DNA of 31,529 bases from an uncultured bacterium (lineage in GTDB: Bacteria; Patescibacteriota; Patescibacteriia; Patescibacteriales; UBA12465). The stretch is from positions 1 through 31,529 of the forward strand of contig CALJZR010000069.1 of NCBI GenBank assembly GCA_937983635.1. Reading direction: 5' to 3'. Below, piece after piece: positions 31,401 to 31,529 of the stretch. The first letter of the stretch is position 1. Each line of letters begins with the position of its first letter. The translations under genes and the position numbers were made by a program. The notes beneath the pieces are model-generated. The model did no database searches. It saw only the letters and a program-made list of their open reading frames with translations, and was not told where the DNA came from.

Positions 31401-31529
31401 ATGACGGTTCTAATTGGGTAAGTAATGGCAATATTTTCAATAACGGCACTAATGTCGGCATTGGCACGACCAGTCCGGGCACCTATCGTCTCAGTGTTGA
31501 CGGCACCACTAGATTAAATGGAGCGGTTA
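28421..31529 (+). CDS. Giant secreted fibre protein C with Cys-rich N-terminal domain (cut by window end)
   Basis: From ATG 28421 the frame is open to the end of the window (1036 codons), so the gene is 3' truncated here. A signal peptide (about 1-24) ends PVLA. A segment of about 110 residues with some 18 cysteines follows (about 27-136), in CxxC and CxxGYxL patterns like EGF- or VSP-type disulfide modules. Then come at least ten GIGTT-type units with spacers, some ERMRITNTGNVGIGTT, and internal repeats such as TTSYTLRYDGSNWVSNGN (two copies) and GTYRLSVDGTTRLNGAV (two copies). It probably shares a transcript with gene B. The Cys-rich head is at the N-terminus, whereas B carries its Cys domain at the C-terminus. 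Function as a surface fibre is inferred. Confidence 0.85.
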   Translation, partial: MLRKKLLIITFALVGALISSPVLANNCPSASPSGEGCLAGTYYCSGGCRSGLSWCPTWSPSPTCASGLDCSNCSGADSCGVCNACNSGYRLCGAYPDSFCKANGTLPANCASYNTNCDACASCVAGYTLNAGACVPATLKLGSSSVSGTNVVQGGVDSSLFVSGNKVGIGISAPTANLQLNATNNTEGLRIITSNYSPFIIRNSTDTADLFRIDQDGNITSLGNMSGSNTYWNFSGSSLFASSTTWNVGIGTTNATDKLTVVGGINSNSIINGLSLCINGDCKTSWGDAGWAFDGNTVGQTKSFGTLDNYSIPFLTNGVERMRLTNTGNLVIGTSTTGVRLHVESTQGAVAFFKSKLNGGSYAGYIGNGQTFSGEEFGLYYADGVFDNRLAVYNLNNSLFLYGGHLSSDASLAINNNTGNVGIGTTNPTQRLEIGGNVLLQAGNILYFRDNTSYINEASGLNIVAGDTRSLNLAGGSGTDLTITSAGNVGIGTTTPTAKLEVSSAGGSGSGMSLRMTNAASYGTIDFNTPSGLIGQFVTTGASFTSGSFLNNEVALTNSLSSIHLSAYSANGFIRFTTGANSTANERMRITNTGNVGIGTTTPGTYRLSVDGTTRLNGAVTTSLSGSGNRCVYVDASGNLLAKGVDCGTATGGDNMGDHSATQNVKLNSYWLSGDGGNEGVFVDSSGGVGVGTNSITAGLRLSVNGNLSSSGTVSFTGPVFAGGGNRVLTVDNTGVLGATAMTSLPAGTTSYTLRYDGSNWVSNGNIFNNGTNVGIGATNPGAKLEVNGSIRLTSGATTSDIILPTAGQRISIGSYGTISQTIGGASYIQGNGVAASRITNNYLTKSGSASDSAQYIAMRYDRGIWLGTGIGAGDAIGTEYSDSVNTRLIFDTSGNIGFGGTISNLSTFAGASMVIKSGNIGIGTTNPGAYKLNVVGSSNLGGNVTATGTVSFTGVVFAGGGNRMITVDNAGVLGAAALPTSLPSGTTSYTLRYDGSNWVSNGNIFNNGTNVGIGTTSPGTYRLSVDGTTRLNGAV
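30590..30740 (+). repeat. Internal repeat of protein C, copy 1
   Basis: DNA coding for FAGGGNRVLTVDNTGVLGA to VSNGNIFNNGTNVGIG recurs at about 31290-31460 with mostly silent differences. Confidence 0.8.
31290..31460 (+). repeat. Internal repeat of protein C, copy 2
   Basis: Second copy of the module, running into a segment (about 31474-31529) that also repeats bases 30226-30281. The window ends inside this repeat. Confidence 0.8.

Noticed and set aside
12782..31529. CRISPR array or satellite repeat
   Set aside because: The repeating GGNATTGGNACNAC units are the coding DNA of the GIGTT protein motif, irregularly spaced, in frame, and varying at synonymous positions.

Overview
The window reads as a chromosomal segment of a Patescibacteria (Candidate Phyla Radiation) bacterium. 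Indicators are a compact type IV pilus locus with a FemAB-type transferase and YbeY embedded in it, very large surface proteins built from 'GNVGIGTT(N/T)P' tail-fibre-like repeats, mostly weak or absent Shine-Dalgarno sequences with some promoters placed almost on the start codon, and moderately AT-rich DNA. The phylum call is an inference from gene content; nothing here fixes a lower rank. Except for one truncated gene at the left edge, every gene is on the + strand.

Layout. (1) 1-162: start of a leftward membrane-anchored gene, then a divergent promoter region. (2) 336-6045: pilM-pilN-pilO-(small PilP-position protein)-pilB-pilC, the cytoplasmic and inner-membrane machine of a type IV pilus. 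(3) 6073-7719: three single-gene type IV pilin units, each with its own promoter and terminator. The first two are an essentially perfect 531-bp tandem duplication. (4) 7746-9194: FemAB-like transferase and YbeY. (5) 9198-12599: a Cys-rich secreted protein followed by four minor-pilin genes (PilV-, FimT/GspH-, PilW- and PilX-like), a probable pilus priming/tip complex. (6) 12782-17164: giant GIGTT-repeat surface protein A with a C-terminal domain resembling a tail-fibre intramolecular chaperone. (7) 17165-17489: a GC-rich, hairpin-rich intergenic region ending in a terminator-like hairpin directly before a reverse transcriptase. (8) 17490-21598: three overlapping genes, an unusual reverse transcriptase, a degenerate ABC-exporter-like protein and a membrane-anchored phospholipase D-family protein. 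(9) 21655-23492: a small two-repeat membrane protein and two membrane-anchored cupredoxin-like proteins, one with a full type 1 copper site and one without. (10) 23665 to the right edge: GIGTT-repeat surface proteins B (complete) and C (cut by the window end).

The left half builds a type IV pilus. The right half encodes large exported fibrous proteins that share DNA cassettes with each other but carry different terminal domains. Between two of these fibre genes lies the reverse transcriptase / ABC-like / PLD operon with its structured leader. This is the best candidate here for an undescribed system. It does not look like a standard diversity-generating retroelement, retron or group II intron from what can be seen, and its function is not known from the sequence.
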